This document shows, one piece after another, positions 17,468-25,881 of a stretch of 64,000 bases of DNA. Position numbers and translations under genes: made by a program. The stretch covers positions 62,001 through 126,000 of the forward strand of contig NZ_JHXV01000008.1 in the NCBI RefSeq assembly GCF_000621625.1, written 5' to 3'. This DNA is from Crocinitomix catalasitica ATCC 23190 (GTDB lineage Bacteria > Bacteroidota > Bacteroidia > Flavobacteriales_D > Crocinitomicaceae). Within the stretch, counting starts at the first letter, position 1. The number at the start of each line of letters is the position of its first letter. Below the pieces are notes generated by a model. That model was not told where the DNA came from. It did not search any database and saw only the letters and a program-made list of their open reading frames with translations.

Positions 17468-18718
17468 TTATTTTGATTTAAAGTAAAATACTTGCCCAGC
17501 GAATAACCCATCTTTGGATCCTTCACTTGAGATATATAGATCACCATTATTCGTAAAACATAAACCTTCTGGTTTATAATAAATTGTTGCAGGTAACGGG
17601 TAAACCGCAATTAATTTTCCTTGCTGATATTCGATCAATAAACGATGACTCGCTGATAGAATAAAGTGATTTTTAGTAACGGGATGAATGGCAACCGCAG
17701 AAGGGTTGAATTGAACGGGTTGTTTGTGATCAAAATTGTATTTTTCAGTTAAAAACGATGCAATATCATCAATATTAATCGTTAGTTCAATTTTAGGCTT
17801 ATTGTTTATATTCGTTAAATCAAACGAATAGATATGACGTTCATTTGCTGCCCTATTCAACAGTGCTTCTTTCGATGCAATTAGTGTTCTTCCGGTTGTT
17901 TTATCGAAATAAACTCCCTCTACATTCATTGAATTTATCGGAAGGAAAATCGGCAATACTTGTGATGCATTTTTGTTTTTATTGATTTTGAAAACGGCTG
18001 CATCACTTCTGAGTACAACAAGGTCATCACCGTTTAGATATAAATCTTCAAAGTCACCAATGTCGGTAAATTTCTTCATCTCCTCAATTTGATTGCTCTT
18101 TAAATTATACTTAAAGACAATCCCTAATTCGTCTTGAACAGCGTAAATAATCGAATCATTTAAAACGGCTAAACCTGATATTTCTCGCAATAAATCGGGT
18201 AAGTCGTAGGTTGTTGTAGGGGTTAAAAAGGGGTAAGGTGACTGTTGCATAATAACAGCTGACTTTAAATTCTCTTCATTCCAAGGTTCTAAACTTACAA
18301 TGCCTTTAGGTTTAAAACTCTTACCTTCTAAACTGAAATAAACATTCTGTTCTATTCCTTCTTTAATGATTTCGAATCGATAATAACTCGTGTCCTCTGT
18401 TGTGACTAAAACATGTTCGTCCAATAACCATCCCGTATGCTTTTTATTCAATTTTTTCTGAATAATTCCCATAATCACCGGTTGAATTTCTGTTTCGTTT
18501 TCTCTGAAAATAATATTGAAATTCTGATCAATCCCCATCTCAAATACTTCACCGTCACATAAGAATTCTACCTCTACATAATCTGTTTTAGATTCGTATT
18601 CGGTGATATCTGCATCAGGACAAAAGGTCAATACTTTTTTGATGTATTTAGATCTGTCTTGTTGTGCGTGAACGGTACCAATAAAGCCTATAAGTGCGAG
18701 CAAAAATATTCTAGTCAT
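17468..18718 (-). CDS. SdiA-regulated beta-propeller protein with an extra N-terminal domain
   Basis: The 416-residue protein has a signal peptide (LALIGFIGTVHAQQ). Residues 20-150 form a separate domain, possibly two PepSY-like units (FEMGIDQNFNIIFRENETEI). The C-terminal part (from about 165) matches the downstream gene product: LREISGLAVLNDSIIYAVQD, GDFEDLYLNGDDLVVLRSD and KPEGLCFTNNGDLYISSEG. It is probably periplasmic. It lies ten bases after the YgiW-like gene, so the two share an operon and perhaps the same response-regulator control. Confidence 0.8.
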   Translation of the reverse strand: MTRIFLLALIGFIGTVHAQQDRSKYIKKVLTFCPDADITEYESKTDYVEVEFLCDGEVFEMGIDQNFNIIFRENETEIQPVIMGIIQKKLNKKHTGWLLDEHVLVTTEDTSYYRFEIIKEGIEQNVYFSLEGKSFKPKGIVSLEPWNEENLKSAVIMQQSPYPFLTPTTTYDLPDLLREISGLAVLNDSIIYAVQDELGIVFKYNLKSNQIEEMKKFTDIGDFEDLYLNGDDLVVLRSDAAVFKINKNKNASQVLPIFLPINSMNVEGVYFDKTTGRTLIASKEALLNRAANERHIYSFDLTNINNKPKIELTINIDDIASFLTEKYNFDHKQPVQFNPSAVAIHPVTKNHFILSASHRLLIEYQQGKLIAVYPLPATIYYKPEGLCFTNNGDLYISSEGSKDGLFAGQVFYFKSK

Positions 18719-18728
18719 TGTGATGTTT

Positions 18729-19094
18729 TTATTGAGCTATTTGTATTGTTTCTACTTCTAATTCTACTTCCTCCAATAAATCATAATCAACTTCTGCGAT
18801 GATGATTAACTTCGTTTTGTCGTCAAAAGGGAAAGAAGGAAGGTCTTTTTGGTCAATTTCCACTAAAATTTTTCCTGTTGCATCTTGAAACCAATAGGTG
18901 TCTTTGTTTATTTTTTGAATTACAAATCCTTCTACTTTAACTAATGCGTCTGTCTTGTCTAATTGTGACGCATTCTTTTTAATCGCTTCAACAGTAGTTG
19001 TTTTAGATGTGTTACTTGGTCCGTTGTATTGTGCATTAGCACTATTGAATAATAGTATAATTGAACTAATTGTGATGATTGCTAGATTTTTCAT
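18729..19094 (-). CDS. YgiW/YdeI (BOF) OB-fold stress-tolerance protein
   Basis: The 121-residue protein has a signal peptide (cleavage near NSANAQY) and a single OB-fold core with ALVKVEGFVIQKINKDTYWF, DATGKILVEID and IIAEVDYDLLEEVELEVETI, the BOF signature. YgiW/VisP proteins are periplasmic and linked to stress tolerance; in E. coli ygiW adjoins qseBC. Here a QseBC-like pair is encoded immediately upstream on the same strand, and the same 23-base candidate operator precedes both this gene and the response regulator gene. Confidence 0.85.
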   Translation of the reverse strand: MKNLAIITISSIILLFNSANAQYNGPSNTSKTTTVEAIKKNASQLDKTDALVKVEGFVIQKINKDTYWFQDATGKILVEIDQKDLPSFPFDDKTKLIIIAEVDYDLLEEVELEVETIQIAQ

Positions 19095-19119
19095 TTTGTA
19101 TAATTATTTATTTATACAA

Positions 19120-19157
19120 CAAATCTACAATGTGATTTAGGAGGAATTTGGGAGAAA
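19120..19157 (-). promoter_or_regulatory. ygiW-like promoter with candidate response-regulator operator
   Basis: On the minus strand a -7 element TAGATTTG (19127-19120) follows, after seven bases, a 23-base sequence (19157-19135) that is repeated exactly upstream of the response regulator gene. It contains CTCCCAAAT and CTCCTAAAT, eleven bases apart, the direct-repeat layout used by OmpR-family regulators. Confidence 0.6.
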
Positions 19158-19163
19158 TGAATT

Positions 19164-20402
19164 TTAGCTGAAATGAATTTCTGTACGGTGAATTTTATTC
19201 GGTGAAATGGTATAGGTGATTTTATATTGATATCGATCACAAATTTGTTTCACAATGGATAAGCCAATGCCCATATTGCCATCTCTACCTTTGGTAAAAC
19301 GGTTCATTAATTCGTCCGGATTTTTTTGAAAGCTTTGACCGGAATTAGTAATTACTAAAACGTTCGGTTTTAATTCAATTTCAATAAATCCACCTTCAAT
19401 ATTGTGTTTTACCGCATTTTTTAAAAGATTATTGATCAGAATGTCTGCCAAGCCTTTGTCTATGTCATGTGTCGATTGCGCCAGTTTTTTATCCACACGA
19501 ATGGATCGCATTTTCACCATTTCATCAAATTTATCAAGGGACTGTACAATCGTTTCTTTGAAGTCAATGGACTCGTTTTGTTGAAATTCGTGATTGGATA
19601 TTTTTGTCAATAGATTCAATGATTTTTGGGCCTGTGTTAAATCATTTACAGCTGTATAGATCTTCTGAAGATGCGCAACCTCTTCAGGGTTTTTATCCTC
19701 AATTTGATTAATTAAAGCTTCTGTATTGTTACGAATTAACGCCAGGTGAGTTTGCAATTCGTGTGATGTATTCTCGGTAAACTCCCTGTGATTCGTAAAG
19801 TCTCGCTCTATCTTACCGAGTATGTCTGTTAAACTTTTATTGAGGGATTCAAATTCATCAATTCCACCGCTGCTAAAAGTTGGAACAGGTTGTTGTAATT
19901 GATGCTGATTTAATTGCGTAATTGTATTGTAAAATGGTCGCCAAATTCGACCGGTAATATTTCTTAAGATTAAAGCAATAACAATTGCCATCAATAACAT
20001 TACACCTGCAACAATCATAATTGTGCCTTCAAGAATATCGTCACTGCCCAACATTAAATGGCGCAATACAATATGGAAATATTTGTCTTTGTGTTGTAGT
20101 GTGAAGTGTAATTCTCTGTGTGGAACTAACTCGTTATCCAATGGCTCGAGTAATAAAGTGTCTCGGAAATAGGTTTGAATTGGTTTATCTGTTTCGTATA
20201 AGTCCGCTACTTTATGGAAGTCTGGTAAACTCTGGTTGGCATCATAATATTCCATCAAACGAACCTTTTCGTAGGTTAGAAATTCATCTGTCTCTTCATG
20301 TGCTATATATTCTATCATATAGAAACAGAAAACAGAACCGATTAACATCACAGGAATTAACCATTTTAATGTATGGAGATATGTACGTTGAATTAATTTC
20401 AT
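19164..20402 (-). CDS. QseC-like membrane sensor histidine kinase
   Basis: The 412-residue protein has two membrane helices (about residues 14-32 and 122-146) enclosing a periplasmic sensor domain of about 90 residues, then a HAMP-like linker and a HisKA/HATPase core. The H box reads ENTSHELQTHLALIRNN: the proline that normally follows the phosphorylated His region (SHELxTPL) is replaced by His. The N box is INNLLKNAVKHN and the G2 box MGIGLSIV. It overlaps the response-regulator gene by four bases. Confidence 0.9.
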   Translation of the reverse strand: MKLIQRTYLHTLKWLIPVMLIGSVFCFYMIEYIAHEETDEFLTYEKVRLMEYYDANQSLPDFHKVADLYETDKPIQTYFRDTLLLEPLDNELVPHRELHFTLQHKDKYFHIVLRHLMLGSDDILEGTIMIVAGVMLLMAIVIALILRNITGRIWRPFYNTITQLNQHQLQQPVPTFSSGGIDEFESLNKSLTDILGKIERDFTNHREFTENTSHELQTHLALIRNNTEALINQIEDKNPEEVAHLQKIYTAVNDLTQAQKSLNLLTKISNHEFQQNESIDFKETIVQSLDKFDEMVKMRSIRVDKKLAQSTHDIDKGLADILINNLLKNAVKHNIEGGFIEIELKPNVLVITNSGQSFQKNPDELMNRFTKGRDGNMGIGLSIVKQICDRYQYKITYTISPNKIHRTEIHFS

Positions 20403-21079
20403 TCTGCCGCGCTCATTTTGTATCCAATTCCGTACACGGCTTTTATATAATTCGCTCCGCCAGCATTTATCATTTTTTTACGCAAGTTTTTGATATGAGA
20501 ATAGATGAAATCAAACGAATCTGCCATGTCCATATTGTCACCATAAATATGTTCAGCGATACTTTCTTTAGTTAATACACGGTTGGTATTTGAAATGAAA
20601 AATAACAAGATGTCGAATTCACTTTTTGTTAAGTTAACTGCATTATTATTGATGCTTACCGTATGTTGCCTCAAATCGATGCTGATACTTTCGAATTCCA
20701 CTAAATTAGATCCTTCAAATTTTCTTCGGCGCATGATTGATTTTACTCTCGCAATCAATTCCGCCAAATCAAAAGGTTTGGTGAGGTAATCATCTGCACC
20801 TAAATCTAATCCTTCAATTTTATTGTCTAAAGAATTTCTTGCCGAGATAACTATGATTCCAGCTTCACTTTGAAATTCTTTCGCTTTTTTAATCAGATTT
20901 AATCCACTGCCGTCGGGAAGGTTAATGTCGATGATCATCACATCATATTGGTACAATGCAATTTTTTCTTCAGCCGATTGAAAATCATAAACAGCTTCAC
21001 AGACAAAGTCTTCATTCATTAAAGCTTGCACAATTCCTTCACTTAATTTATGATTGTCTTCGACAAGTAAAATCTTCAT
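20399..21079 (-). CDS. OmpR/QseB-like response regulator
   Basis: The 226-residue protein has a receiver domain (Asp in VMIIDINLPDGSG, Lys in YLTKPFDLAEL) and an OmpR-type winged helix (NNAVNLTKSEFDILLFF, VYGIGYKMS). It pairs with the overlapping histidine kinase. Together with the ygiW-like gene this matches the E. coli ygiW-qseBC neighbourhood. Its own promoter carries the same 23-base candidate operator as the ygiW-like gene, which suggests autoregulation. Confidence 0.92.
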   Translation of the reverse strand: MKILLVEDNHKLSEGIVQALMNEDFVCEAVYDFQSAEEKIALYQYDVMIIDINLPDGSGLNLIKKAKEFQSEAGIIVISARNSLDNKIEGLDLGADDYLTKPFDLAELIARVKSIMRRRKFEGSNLVEFESISIDLRQHTVSINNNAVNLTKSEFDILLFFISNTNRVLTKESIAEHIYGDNMDMADSFDFIYSHIKNLRKKMINAGGANYIKAVYGIGYKMSAAE

Positions 21080-21094
21080 TGCTTTAATTTTTTA

Positions 21095-21132
21095 CGAAAC
21101 TAAGTTTAAATTTAGGAGGAATTTGGGAGAAA
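21095..21132 (-). promoter_or_regulatory. Response-regulator promoter with candidate operator (second copy)
   Basis: The 23 bases at 21110-21132 are identical to 19135-19157 and have the CTCCYAAAT-N2-CTCCYAAAT layout on the minus strand. A -7-like TAGTTTCG (21102-21095) follows after seven or eight bases, nearly the same spacing as at the first copy. Confidence 0.6.
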
Positions 21133-21394
21133 CATAGTTTCTCTTACTTCAAAATTGACAATAATAAAAGGTAGCTTACAAATCAGTCGAACTACATTTA
21201 GCATTTTTGTAAAAGAAAATAGTTTAAACAGCAAACAAGATTTTACATTTCATTTCCAATGCTTTAAAATGCTTGACTAAGTCCAGTGCGTCTGGAATTA
21301 ACTCGCTACTCAATTCAATTTAACTGCCTTTTAGTCGCAAAAAGTATTGCTTTATTTCTAGCACTGGAATGAATGGCTAGATTAGCTAATGAGC
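21133..21394. other. Non-coding stretch between the AAA ATPase gene and the qseB-like promoter
   Basis: About 260 bases with no convincing open frame on either strand. It lies downstream of the AAA ATPase gene. I see no clear terminator hairpin or repeat here apart from the operator just to its left. It may hold a decayed gene, but nothing can be identified. Confidence 0.4.
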
Positions 21395-22084
21395 CTAAAT
21401 CGCTTTAATGATATTCTTTTTAACGCCGGTCAAAACAACTGTTTTGGCTTCTGCAAATGATATGCTGTAGATGCGTTTAATCTCGGTATATTTTTTTGGA
21501 TACTTGGCTAATAATTTATCGTAGTACGCATCGAGTATCTCTTTTGAAGGATTTTTAAATTCGATTTTCATGTCGAACCTTCGAAGGAGTGCTTGGTCAA
21601 TTAAATCAATTTGGTTAGTTGCGCCAATAAGTATGCTGTCTGCAGGAAAAGAATCAATTAACTGTAGAATCGTATTCACAATTCGTTTCATCTCAGCACT
21701 GTCTTGATTGTCATAGTCACGAATGCGACCCAACGAATCAAATTCGTCAAAGAACAATACTGCTTTTTTATGTTGTACGCTATTGAATAATGATGCGAGA
21801 TTCTTTGCCGTTTCACCTAGTTTTGATGAGACAATTGAACTCAAATTGATAATGAATATCTTTTTATCTAACCTTTTAGCCAATGCTTTTGCGGTCATTG
21901 TTTTACCACAACCTGAAGCGCCGTATAAAAATAGCTTATTCGATACAGGTAATTCGTACTTAGCCAGTACTTCTGAAGCATCATACTCTGCAATAAAAGT
22001 ATTGATCAATTCTTCAATCTTAGGTTCGAAAACCACATCCGCTAAATCGACAGGTGCAATATTTGTCAGGTATAAACTACTCAT
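21395..22084 (-). CDS. AAA family ATPase, small
   Basis: The 229-residue protein is a single classical AAA module: Walker A FLYGASGCGKTMTAKALAK (near residue 52), Walker B AVLFFDEFDSLGRI (near 110), sensor 1 ILIGATNQ and an arginine finger region LLRRFDMKIEF. It has only about 45 residues before the module and a short C-terminal lid, so it lacks the N-terminal substrate domain seen in many relatives. It is the third gene of a tight operon after a beta-propeller protein and a HAD phosphatase (two-base gap). Its substrate is unknown. Confidence 0.8.
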   Translation of the reverse strand: MSSLYLTNIAPVDLADVVFEPKIEELINTFIAEYDASEVLAKYELPVSNKLFLYGASGCGKTMTAKALAKRLDKKIFIINLSSIVSSKLGETAKNLASLFNSVQHKKAVLFFDEFDSLGRIRDYDNQDSAEMKRIVNTILQLIDSFPADSILIGATNQIDLIDQALLRRFDMKIEFKNPSKEILDAYYDKLLAKYPKKYTEIKRIYSISFAEAKTVVLTGVKKNIIKAI

Positions 22085-22086
22085 GT

Positions 22087-22743
22087 TTATGCAAAATAAT
22101 TATTAATTTCTTGAATGTTGATTTCTTCCATGCTTTTTAAAACATGGTCAGCAAAATTAATTCGTGGATCTTTTTGGTGACTTAATTCTGGAATGGCAAT
22201 GACCTTCATGCGTGCTGCTTTGGCTGCAATTATTCCGTTAAAAGAATCTTCAATCACTATACATTCTTCCGGTCGAACACCTAAATAACTCGCGCAAGTA
22301 ATAAAAACACCAGGATGAGGTTTTCCATGCGGTTCGTCTTCGGCAGAGTAGAGGATGTCGAAGTATCTACGAATATCGAGTTGATCCACTACCGCATCTA
22401 TTATTCTATTGTATGACGAACTAGCCAAACCGATTCTATAACCACTGTCAACAGTTTGTTTTAAGGTTTCAATTACGCCTGGCAAAGCTGTTCCCGTTTT
22501 CTTGATTTCTCGCACAACAATATCAACAACATCATTGGTTACTTCTTCAACTGTCTTATTGGTCCAACCTACACGTTTGTGCCACATCTCTACCACTTGG
22601 TCAATTCTCATACCAACGGTCTCTTCACAGTCTGTCGTTTTTAAGTCGAGTCCCACCTTTGCAAAGGCCTCAATTTCTGCAATTTTCCACAACGGTTCTG
22701 AATCAATCAAAACGCCGTCCATATCAAATATTATTGCCTTCAT
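22087..22743 (-). CDS. HAD phosphatase, HxpB (YniC)-like
   Basis: The 218-residue protein has HAD motif I IIFDMDGVLIDSEP, motif II GLASSS, and motif III/IV KPHPGVF and IVIEDSFNGI. The cap layout and the sequence GMRIDQVVEMWHKRVGW fit the hexitol phosphatase/2-deoxyglucose-6-phosphatase HxpB group, which remove phosphate from sugar phosphates. It overlaps the upstream gene by four bases and is followed two bases later by the AAA ATPase. Confidence 0.85.
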   Translation of the reverse strand: MKAIIFDMDGVLIDSEPLWKIAEIEAFAKVGLDLKTTDCEETVGMRIDQVVEMWHKRVGWTNKTVEEVTNDVVDIVVREIKKTGTALPGVIETLKQTVDSGYRIGLASSSYNRIIDAVVDQLDIRRYFDILYSAEDEPHGKPHPGVFITCASYLGVRPEECIVIEDSFNGIIAAKAARMKVIAIPELSHQKDPRINFADHVLKSMEEINIQEINNYFA

Positions 22744-23597
22744 TTAATGTCTATTTTGTATAAGTTTCCACCGCCAAATCCTTTTTTCTTCTCGTCTGTG
22801 ATGAAGAATTCATTCTTTCCTCCAAAACAAATGGCTTCTCTTTGGCGGGGTTTTTCTAATGTATAACTCTGGATATTACCGTTCCAAAAATCATTTTCCT
22901 CAAAATCAGTGAAGGCATATATTTTAGAATAGGTTAAGAGTACTAATGTATTTGTTTTCTTATCGTAGTCTGCTGCTGTAATTGAGCAGAAGCGCCAGCC
23001 CATTTGACAGAGGTTCATATTACCAATGCGTTTGGCTTCTTGTTTGCCTGGTTCAGCTTTCAATCGGTAGATATTTGTTCGACCTTTATAGGGTTTCGCA
23101 CGACTTTTTGTAAATAAAATGATATGATCATCTTTCCAAATCATGGCTTCACAATCAAAATTCAAATCCTTTTTTTTAGGGGGATAATCCTTTTGATCCT
23201 CATAACTAAAACTTATTTTATCGACTTCAACTTCGCCTTTCTTGATAAACCCTTTTTTGAGGATATAGATCTGGCATTTTTTGCGCTTATTGTCATTGTT
23301 GCCAAAATCACCGATGTATAAGTTTCCTTTGTTGTCTTGTGCAATGTCTTCCCAGTCGTCATTATCAGCATTGGTAATCTTGATTTTTTTAATCAATTTA
23401 CCAGATAGATCGAGAATAAATAATTCCGCTTTATTCCCACCATCGTTATGTGAAATAAAATAATTGTCTTGATACAAAACCAATCCTGATGTTTCTTCTA
23501 AATCATCATCCAATTCTGCAATTTTAGTCATTTTGGCCTGTCCGAATAAAACGAATTGGCAAAGCGTAAATAAGATAAAAATGAGTTTTTTGTGCAT
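22740..23597 (-). CDS. Secreted beta-propeller protein, distantly SdiA-regulated-like
   Basis: The 285-residue protein has a signal peptide (ILFTLCQFVLFGQ). The body has the sequence logic of the two SdiA-regulated proteins encoded at 16582-18718: LEETSGLVLYQDNYFISHND, ELFILDLSGKLIKKI, DWEDIAQDNKGNLYIGDFG, and a late REAICFGGKNEFFITDEK. It is likely a periplasmic or secreted propeller of unknown ligand. It heads a three-gene operon with the HAD phosphatase and the AAA ATPase. Confidence 0.65.
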   Translation of the reverse strand: MHKKLIFILFTLCQFVLFGQAKMTKIAELDDDLEETSGLVLYQDNYFISHNDGGNKAELFILDLSGKLIKKIKITNADNDDWEDIAQDNKGNLYIGDFGNNDNKRKKCQIYILKKGFIKKGEVEVDKISFSYEDQKDYPPKKKDLNFDCEAMIWKDDHIILFTKSRAKPYKGRTNIYRLKAEPGKQEAKRIGNMNLCQMGWRFCSITAADYDKKTNTLVLLTYSKIYAFTDFEENDFWNGNIQSYTLEKPRQREAICFGGKNEFFITDEKKKGFGGGNLYKIDIK

Positions 23598-23665
23598 GCT
23601 TTTTTAAGATGATTGTAAAATTAGAGAATTCTTAGCGAAAGGGCAGTGAATAAGTTGAATAATCT

Positions 23666-24529
23666 TTAATTTAAGGTATTATCAAACTTAATTTTTTCTA
23701 TTAGATCTCTGAAATATTCTGGACTCCAAATATTTAAAACATTATCATTTTGAATAAACCTTACAACATCATCTTTGACACTGTTGAAAGAAACTGATCT
23801 GATTTTGGAGTCTAATAGATCGATTATCTCTTTATCAGAAATACTATCGCCGTGCCAATCTTTTGAATCTTTTGCTCTTGTTAAGAAATGGTTGACATCC
23901 AAAGGAATTCCTTTTTTGACATACCATTCTAAGTCATACCAATCCCTTCCTTTGACTCTGTTTAGCCACTTTCTAAATAGCAAGGCATGCATTTTACCTG
24001 CAAATAAACTTGGTTTTGTATAACATCTTACGTAGAATGAAAATGGACGGAGCAATAACTTTTCTTCGGTTTTAAAATTTAACGGTGGCTGTCGATCAAT
24101 CTCTAATTTTATCTTCAAAGTCCTGTTGGAACGAATTCCAATTTCTTTGATGAGGTCTTCAAGTACAATTTCTTGCCAAATTGTTTCGGCTTTTAGAAAA
24201 GCAGAATCAATGGCAGTTTTTTTCGTTTTTTTCTTCTCCTTTATATTAACAGTAAGTCCAAGTGATTTAAACTCATCAAGAATGGCGTCGAAATAGGGCT
24301 CAATTGAAAAATTAGGATCAGGTTTGAGTAATGAAAAGTCCAAATCTTCTGAATATCTATCCAATCCATAAAAAATCCTGAGCGCTGTTCCTCCATAAAA
24401 TGCCGCTTTTTCAAAAAAATTAGTTCTTGATAAACCGGCTAAAGTAATTTCTTGCATTATCTCCCGTAATGCCGCTAATATTTCTTCTTCGTTTTGAGGA
24501 TTATATTCCTCTATCCATTCCTTTATCAT
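23666..24529 (-). CDS. abiEii: AbiEii/AbiGii-type nucleotidyltransferase toxin
   Basis: The 287-residue protein has the conserved motifs of AbiEii (DUF1814) toxins: FYGGTALRIFYGLDRYSEDL (nucleotidyltransferase motif I), KLEIDRQPP (motif II), and FAGKMHALLFRK with RVKGRDWYDLEW (motifs III/IV). Family members transfer nucleotides to tRNA or other targets and halt growth; many give phage resistance. Its start overlaps the AbiEi gene by four bases, the usual coupled arrangement, so the system looks complete. Confidence 0.93.
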   Translation of the reverse strand: MIKEWIEEYNPQNEEEILAALREIMQEITLAGLSRTNFFEKAAFYGGTALRIFYGLDRYSEDLDFSLLKPDPNFSIEPYFDAILDEFKSLGLTVNIKEKKKTKKTAIDSAFLKAETIWQEIVLEDLIKEIGIRSNRTLKIKLEIDRQPPLNFKTEEKLLLRPFSFYVRCYTKPSLFAGKMHALLFRKWLNRVKGRDWYDLEWYVKKGIPLDVNHFLTRAKDSKDWHGDSISDKEIIDLLDSKIRSVSFNSVKDDVVRFIQNDNVLNIWSPEYFRDLIEKIKFDNTLN

Positions 24530-25164
24530 AATGCTTTCAATGTTTTAATCAGCATTTTAAGACTATTTTTTTTAGGCGCTTTTTCGATCCATAATTCCAT
24601 CATTTTTATGTCTAATGTGCTTAATACTTCAATGTCTATGCGAAGATCTTCCATTAAAAAATCTCTTGTTTGTTTGATACTTCGAAGATAGATTTTAGGG
24701 GTTAAGACAACTTTGTCGCATAAAGCTTTTTCGGGTGAAGCAATTAACATGGTTTGCTTAGGTGAATATGTTATGTTTTTTATGCCATAAGAATAATAAG
24801 GAATCTTTAATTGTTGGAAATTAAACCGTCCTAAATGCGTATGATATAATTTAGAAGTTTTTATGGTAACAGAACTGATTTCATATGCCCTTTCAGGTAT
24901 CATATTCCAATATGATAAAGCCGACTCTAAGGATACATAACTCGGCCCTCTAAGGTGATTTGCTATTAAAAAAGGTTCTGGTGTTGGTAAGTCCAATATT
25001 GGCCCTGTAATATATAGACCTCTTCTAACGGGAATAAGTTCTTCGCTTTTAATGAGCTCACTAATTTTATCATTAGGACGTTTATACACACTGAGTAATT
25101 CTAAAACTAAATGTCTAGATATAGGAGCTTCAGCATATTCCTTTATGGCCTTTCTAAAATTCAT
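24526..25164 (-). CDS. abiEi: AbiEi-type antitoxin and autorepressor
   Basis: With the ATG at 25164 the product has 212 residues. The N-terminal 60 residues form a winged helix (KISELIKSEELIPVRRGLYI), followed by the AbiEi core (PSYVSLESALSYWNMIPERA, ASPEKALCDKVVLT). AbiEi counters AbiEii (type IV mode) and represses its own promoter by binding two inverted repeats. Two such repeats are found upstream (25187-25266). The longer frame to 25224 would begin upstream of the promoter -7 element and is unlikely. Confidence 0.9.
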   Translation of the reverse strand: MNFRKAIKEYAEAPISRHLVLELLSVYKRPNDKISELIKSEELIPVRRGLYITGPILDLPTPEPFLIANHLRGPSYVSLESALSYWNMIPERAYEISSVTIKTSKLYHTHLGRFNFQQLKIPYYSYGIKNITYSPKQTMLIASPEKALCDKVVLTPKIYLRSIKQTRDFLMEDLRIDIEVLSTLDIKMMELWIEKAPKKNSLKMLIKTLKAL

Positions 25165-25186
25165 ACTGTGATTATTGCATATTAAA

Positions 25187-25266
25187 ATCGGAAAAATTCC
25201 GATTAACCTATACAAATATAGCAAAATTGTGCGAAAAAACGACTCTATAATCGGAATTATTCCGTT
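25187..25266 (-). promoter_or_regulatory. abiE promoter with two inverted-repeat operators
   Basis: A perfect repeat ATCGGAA-N3-TTCCGAT (25187-25203) and a one-mismatch copy ATCGGAA-N3-TTCCGTT (25250-25266) lie 63 bases apart centre to centre, about six helical turns. Between them, on the minus strand, is an exact -7 element TATATTTG (25220-25213). This fits autorepression by AbiEi. Confidence 0.75.
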
Positions 25267-25393
25267 TATGCACTAATAAAACTACACTAATATTCTTTAT
25301 ATATCGAAATTATTCTTGTTCGTAATGCCGAATTCCGTGTGTGAGCGTTGTTACTTGTGTGCTATAAAGGATCGCTCTAAAATACCACTAGTT

Positions 25394-25768
25394 TTAAGGA
25401 AATTGAATCGTATAAAATATAATGCAGCCCAAAAATGTTACTATACAACTAAAGGTTGTTCCAACTATAAATAAGAATAACCTGTAATTGTCAATTTTGA
25501 ACTTTCCTTTCAAGTAATGCAAGTTTAAAGCTTCCAGCACAAAACCTAAACAATAAAAAATATTAGCCGCAATTCCATAAAAGATTAAATCGATAAGGTC
25601 AATAATTCCAAAAGTAGTGATGACCAATGTCATTGCGAATACTCCAGTTAAACCAACAAAAAGATTGAACAAGACGCGCTTTTTTTCCCACCACGCAATT
25701 GCTGCACTTAACAATATTTGATTTTTGTTATCTGTGCTATCTATTATTTCGGATTCTATTTTATTCAT
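25394..25768 (-). CDS. Small membrane protein of unknown function
   Basis: The 124-residue protein has a hydrophilic N-terminus (1-30, with AWWEKKRVLFN) and about three membrane helices at residues 34-53, 58-80 and 97-121. I do not recognise a family. It stands 113 bases downstream of the beta-barrel-like gene on the same strand and may be the last member of that gene run or an independent accessory gene. Confidence 0.55.
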   Translation of the reverse strand: MNKIESEIIDSTDNKNQILLSAAIAWWEKKRVLFNLFVGLTGVFAMTLVITTFGIIDLIDLIFYGIAANIFYCLGFVLEALNLHYLKGKFKIDNYRLFLFIVGTTFSCIVTFLGCIIFYTIQFP

Positions 25769-25881
25769 CTGTTAGTACTTGTAATTTATTAAGACTAAAC
25801 TAATTAAATATTTGCATTTTTGACTCACTTAAACGTCATCAAACAGGCAAGTTAGTTCTCTAAATGATCGATTGAAAGCAT

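Noticed and set aside
25300-25393. GTTG/AAC-like half-sites suggestive of an integron attC site between the abiE operon and the membrane-protein gene
   Set aside because: No paired core sites with the required symmetry could be found, and no integrase or other cassette sites are present.
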